NCBI GenBank assembly: GCA_945957245.1
Contig: CAMFLD010000010.1
Span: 1 to 17,253 of the forward strand
Direction of reading: 5' to 3'
Length of the DNA: 17,253 bases
Origin: an uncultured Flavobacterium sp.
GTDB taxonomy: Bacteria; Bacteroidota; Bacteroidia; Flavobacteriales; Flavobacteriaceae
The notes under the pieces were generated by a model, which worked only from the letters and a program-made list of their open reading frames with translations, had not been told where the DNA came from and did not search any database. The translations under genes were made by a program, and so were the position numbers. This document shows positions 14,857 to 17,253 of the stretch, in pieces. Numbering within the stretch: the stretch's first letter is position 1; each line of letters begins with the position of its first letter.

Positions 14857-16629
14857 TTACTTTATGATGAATTTAAGATGCAATCCTGAATTAGACTGAA
14901 CAATATAAATCCCTGTCTTTATATTACTAACATCGATTTTATTAGTACCAGACTCTATAAGTTGATGCAATAAAGCTTTACCCGTTATGTCGAAAATAGA
15001 AACTTCCATTTGAATTTTAGACTCAACAAATAAAATATCCGAAACGGGGTTGGGATATATTGAAAAATTTTTAATTTCAAATGTATCAGTAGCTAAATTA
15101 CTTACCATAACACAATTCGAAGTTTTAGAACAACCATTTTGCGTTACAATTACAGCATATGAACCATTTTCTACTGCTGTAAATGAATTACTAGTAGCTC
15201 CATTTATTGGCTGATTCCCGGAGCAGTTAATCCATTGATAGGTTGCATTGGTCGCAGCTGCGTTTATAACATTACCTTGTTGTGTAATTAAAGTATTTAC
15301 TTGATTTACTGTTACACTCATCGTAATTGTCGTAGCACAGCCTGATGGCGTAAAAGTGTAAGTTGTAGTTGCTGTATTATTTACAGCAGGATTCCAACTA
15401 CCCACTATCCCATTATTAGAAGTTGTCGGAAGCGTGATACTTTCTCCTGAGCATATAGCTGGAATTTGGTCAAACACTGGCGTGATAGGAACTGTAACGG
15501 TTACCTGAATAGTGTTGCTGGTTACGGTTGCTATTGACGCACAGGTTGCACTGCTGATCATTACAACTGAGATATTATCATTATTATTAAGGTTAGTAGC
15601 ACTATACGTAGGGCTATTTGTCCCGACATTTAACCCATTACGCTTCCACTGATATTGCGGAATTGCACCTCCATTGACTGGGGTGGCTGTAAATGTTATC
15701 TCGCTTCCGGCACATATCTGAGTATCAGAGGCTGATATGGTAACTGTGGCAGTGCATGGTTGTGTTACTCCATAAACACAGATGTAGAATGAAGATGTGC
15801 TGTAGAATCCATCGGCATTTAACACACGTATGTAATATTGCTGACCCGGAATAAAAGTACTGTTCATGTAGCTTTCTGTTTGGTCAATACCATTCGTATT
15901 GACACAAGCTATTACTGTTCCATTACAACCTCCCTGCAATATCTGAAAAGCCTGATTTGCACCTGAAGTAGAACTCATAGAAATAGTCATAGTTGCATCA
16001 GTTGCCGTAAACTTATACCAAACATCCTGAACGGCATCGGTAGCACAACCTACAGCACCTCCGTCTTTTAATGACCCACTAAAGCTTCCAGCCGTATATG
16101 AACAACTTGTGTTTGGAGTTAATACTACAGCATTTGCACATAAATCATTTATTGGGGCTGGGTATTTTATAACACAGATATTAAAGGTAGAATTGCTGTA
16201 AAACCCACCGGCATTTAACACACGTATATAATATTCCTGACCGGGAACAAAGATAACATCCATATAGTTTTCTGTTTGATCTATACCATACGCATTGACA
16301 CAGGCTATTACCGTTCCATTACAACCTCCCTGTAATATCTGAAAAGCCTGATTTGCACCTGAAGTATAGCCCACAGAAATCCCCATTGTTGCGTCTGTTG
16401 CCGTAAACTTGTACCAAACATCCTGAACGGCATCGGTAGCACAGCCAACATTGCCTCCGTCTCTTAATGCTCCATTGAAGGTACCAGTGGTATATGAATA
16501 AGTTATATTTGGAGTAAGCTCTATAGCATCTGCACATAAGTCATTTGCAGGAGCTATTAAACAATTGGAGCTCTTTGCAACCATCAAAATAGAAAAGAGA
16601 TTAAAGATTAAAATACATAGTTTTTTCAT
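14857..16629 (-). CDS. T9SS-secreted surface protein with duplicated 132-residue modules
   Basis: 590 residues. A signal peptide (about 1-22) is followed by two tandem copies of a 132-residue beta module (about 29-160 and 161-290) that begin with NDLCADAIELTP and carry VGCATDAVQDVWYKFTATDA, QAFQILQGGCNGTVIACVN and PGQEYYIRVLNA. The pattern is like pre-peptidase C-terminal or CUB-like binding modules that are common in flavobacterial exported proteins. Residues of about 293-380 look like an Ig/PKD-type domain (TPVNGGAIPQYQWKRNGLNV), followed by shorter Ig-like segments with paired Cys. The last 70 or so residues are a type A T9SS tail (FSIYPNPVSDILFV, DITGKALL, IKTGIYIV). No catalytic motif is seen; a binding or adhesin role is likely. 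The ATG at 16629 fits the signal peptide. Confidence 0.88.
   Translation of the reverse strand: MKKLCILIFNLFSILMVAKSSNCLIAPANDLCADAIELTPNITYSYTTGTFNGALRDGGNVGCATDAVQDVWYKFTATDATMGISVGYTSGANQAFQILQGGCNGTVIACVNAYGIDQTENYMDVIFVPGQEYYIRVLNAGGFYSNSTFNICVIKYPAPINDLCANAVVLTPNTSCSYTAGSFSGSLKDGGAVGCATDAVQDVWYKFTATDATMTISMSSTSGANQAFQILQGGCNGTVIACVNTNGIDQTESYMNSTFIPGQQYYIRVLNADGFYSTSSFYICVYGVTQPCTATVTISASDTQICAGSEITFTATPVNGGAIPQYQWKRNGLNVGTNSPTYSATNLNNNDNISVVMISSATCASIATVTSNTIQVTVTVPITPVFDQIPAICSGESITLPTTSNNGIVGSWNPAVNNTATTTYTFTPSGCATTITMSVTVNQVNTLITQQGNVINAAATNATYQWINCSGNQPINGATSNSFTAVENGSYAVIVTQNGCSKTSNCVMVSNLATDTFEIKNFSIYPNPVSDILFVESKIQMEVSIFDITGKALLHQLIESGTNKIDVSNIKTGIYIVQSNSGLHLKFIIK
15769..16554 (-). 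repeat. Two tandem 396-bp coding repeats
   Basis: GTTCCATTACAACCTCCCTG occurs at 15917 and again at 16313 with at most one change, 396 bp (132 codons) apart. Both modules of the T9SS protein stay very similar at DNA level, so the duplication is recent or maintained by gene conversion. Confidence 0.85.
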
Positions 16630-16673
16630 TCCCCTTGTTATTTACAGTTGATTATATAAAAAAATAGAGGCAA

Positions 16674-16700
16674 CAAATATATAAAAAAAGTCACCGACAA
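16674..16700 (-). promoter_or_regulatory. Candidate promoter of the 590-residue T9SS protein gene
   Basis: The minus strand has TTG (16700-16698), 16 nt, then TATATTTG (16681-16674), a full match to TAnnTTTG. Transcription would begin near 16667, about 38 nt before the ATG. The TTG lies in the loop of the hairpin at 16687-16708. Confidence 0.6.
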
Positions 16701-16708
16701 GTGACTTT
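16687..16708 (-). terminator. Minus-strand intrinsic terminator in front of the T9SS gene
   Basis: AAAGTCAC / GTGACTTT form an 8-bp perfect stem with a 6-nt loop. On the minus strand the stem continues into a run of seven or more T. It would end a transcript arriving from the right, although no gene is seen in the 500 bp on that side. Confidence 0.75.
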
Positions 16709-17062
16709 GTAAATTAATTTTTAATTACATCAACTATTTATGCTATTTTTTATTACACAACCTTCTCCGGAGTAACTAACTCATGTAGGAAGTTAGCAAA
16801 AGAAATTATTAAAACTTATCAATTATTCATTATAAGTTCAATTGACCATCACTTTAAATCGGAAAAAGTGATCCTATAACCGAAATTTATAATTAACGCA
16901 ATTTTTGATTTTTTTAAAGTTAATAATTGGCTATGAGTGTTAAAAAATGCAAATAATAGAGTTTTTAAGCATTTCAACGTTTTTATTTGCTTTAGTTAAT
17001 TTTATTTTAAAATTCATTTGTGAAAATGTAAAAGTTTATTTACGTTTGAATTAATAACATTC

Positions 17063-17106
17063 AAAAAAGTTCATTAAGACAAATGCCACCTTCAGGTCTT
17101 AATGAA
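17063..17106 (-). terminator. Minus-strand hairpin with T-run
   Basis: TTCATTAAGAC (17070-17080) and GTCTTAATGAA (17096-17106) form an 11-bp perfect stem with a 15-nt loop. On the minus strand the stem is followed, after one base, by six T (17068-17063). A good intrinsic terminator with no visible gene directly upstream. Confidence 0.75.
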
Positions 17107-17198
17107 ATTAAATATAGTTTTCAAAAGTCTCAACATTGTTTAACAATTAAACCCCTTTTACATACAAATGGGAAATACACTATTTATGATATAAACCT

Positions 17199-17235
17199 AA
17201 AAAAGAGAAAGCCACTACAGGATGTAATGGCTCTC
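17199..17235 (-). terminator. Minus-strand terminator at the right edge
   Basis: On the minus strand GAGAGCCA (17235-17228) pairs with TGGC..TCTC (17214-17205, two bases bulged), with an inner TACA/TGTA stem, and then TTTTTT (17204-17199). It most likely ends a minus-strand gene located just beyond the window. Confidence 0.65.
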
Positions 17236-17253
17236 ACAGTTAAAAAACAATCT

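Larger units (their letters stand above)
16709..17253. other. Gene-free right end with minus-strand terminators
   Basis: About 545 bp without a credible protein gene on either strand; AT-rich with many stops. The recognisable elements are two further minus-strand terminator hairpins, at 17063-17106 and 17199-17235. No -7 consensus match (CAAAnnTA on the plus strand) was found between the hairpins, so small RNA genes are possible but not supported by a clear promoter. Confidence 0.5.

Overview
The window looks like chromosomal DNA from a Flavobacterium-like member of the Bacteroidota. The reasons are AT-rich intergenic DNA, promoters of the TTG / TAnnTTTG type, few Shine-Dalgarno sites, secreted proteins with signal peptides ending in Q, and two large proteins with type IX secretion (T9SS) C-terminal tails. 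No transposase, phage gene, rRNA, true tRNA or CRISPR array was seen.

Layout. Bases 1-389 are the 3' end of purL. A small secreted protein of unknown function follows (484-942) and shares a two-way terminator with rtcB. Bases 1008-5653 form the most interesting block, an RNA repair and RNA quality-control locus. It holds rtcB (RNA ligase) and a Ro60/Rsr homologue (TROVE plus vWA), both on the minus strand, and a divergent WYL-domain regulator. Between rsr and rtcB lie about 290 bases that no protein explains. On the minus strand they fold into three tandem Y-RNA-like modules, two with a tRNA-like T arm. The same 19-bp inverted repeat stands in front of rsr/wyl and in front of rtcB, at identical distance from the candidate -7 elements. 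This suggests that the WYL protein controls the whole set.

Bases 5654-6654 hold an orphan TetR-type regulator with a probable TTG start. Bases 6846-10105 are a minus-strand operon of three exported hydrolases: an alpha/beta hydrolase, a serine beta-lactamase-like hydrolase with an added C-terminal beta domain, and a two-lobed retropepsin-like protease. Bases 10290-11150 encode a DUF5694-type exported protein whose ATG start is internal to the longest open frame.

Bases 11319-16629 encode two T9SS-exported surface proteins built from recently duplicated modules: FN3 and RCC1 repeats in the first, tandem 132-residue modules in the second. Between them is the frameshifted relic of a membrane-protein gene. 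The right end (16630-17253) has no credible protein gene, but it contains three hairpins followed by T-runs, all read on the minus strand.

How the genes may work together. The working model for the RNA locus is inference: RNA damage is sensed, possibly by the WYL regulator; Rsr with its Y RNAs handles misfolded or broken RNA; RtcB seals RNA ends. It resembles the rsr-yrl-rtcBA locus of Salmonella, but with a WYL regulator where enterobacteria use RtcR.
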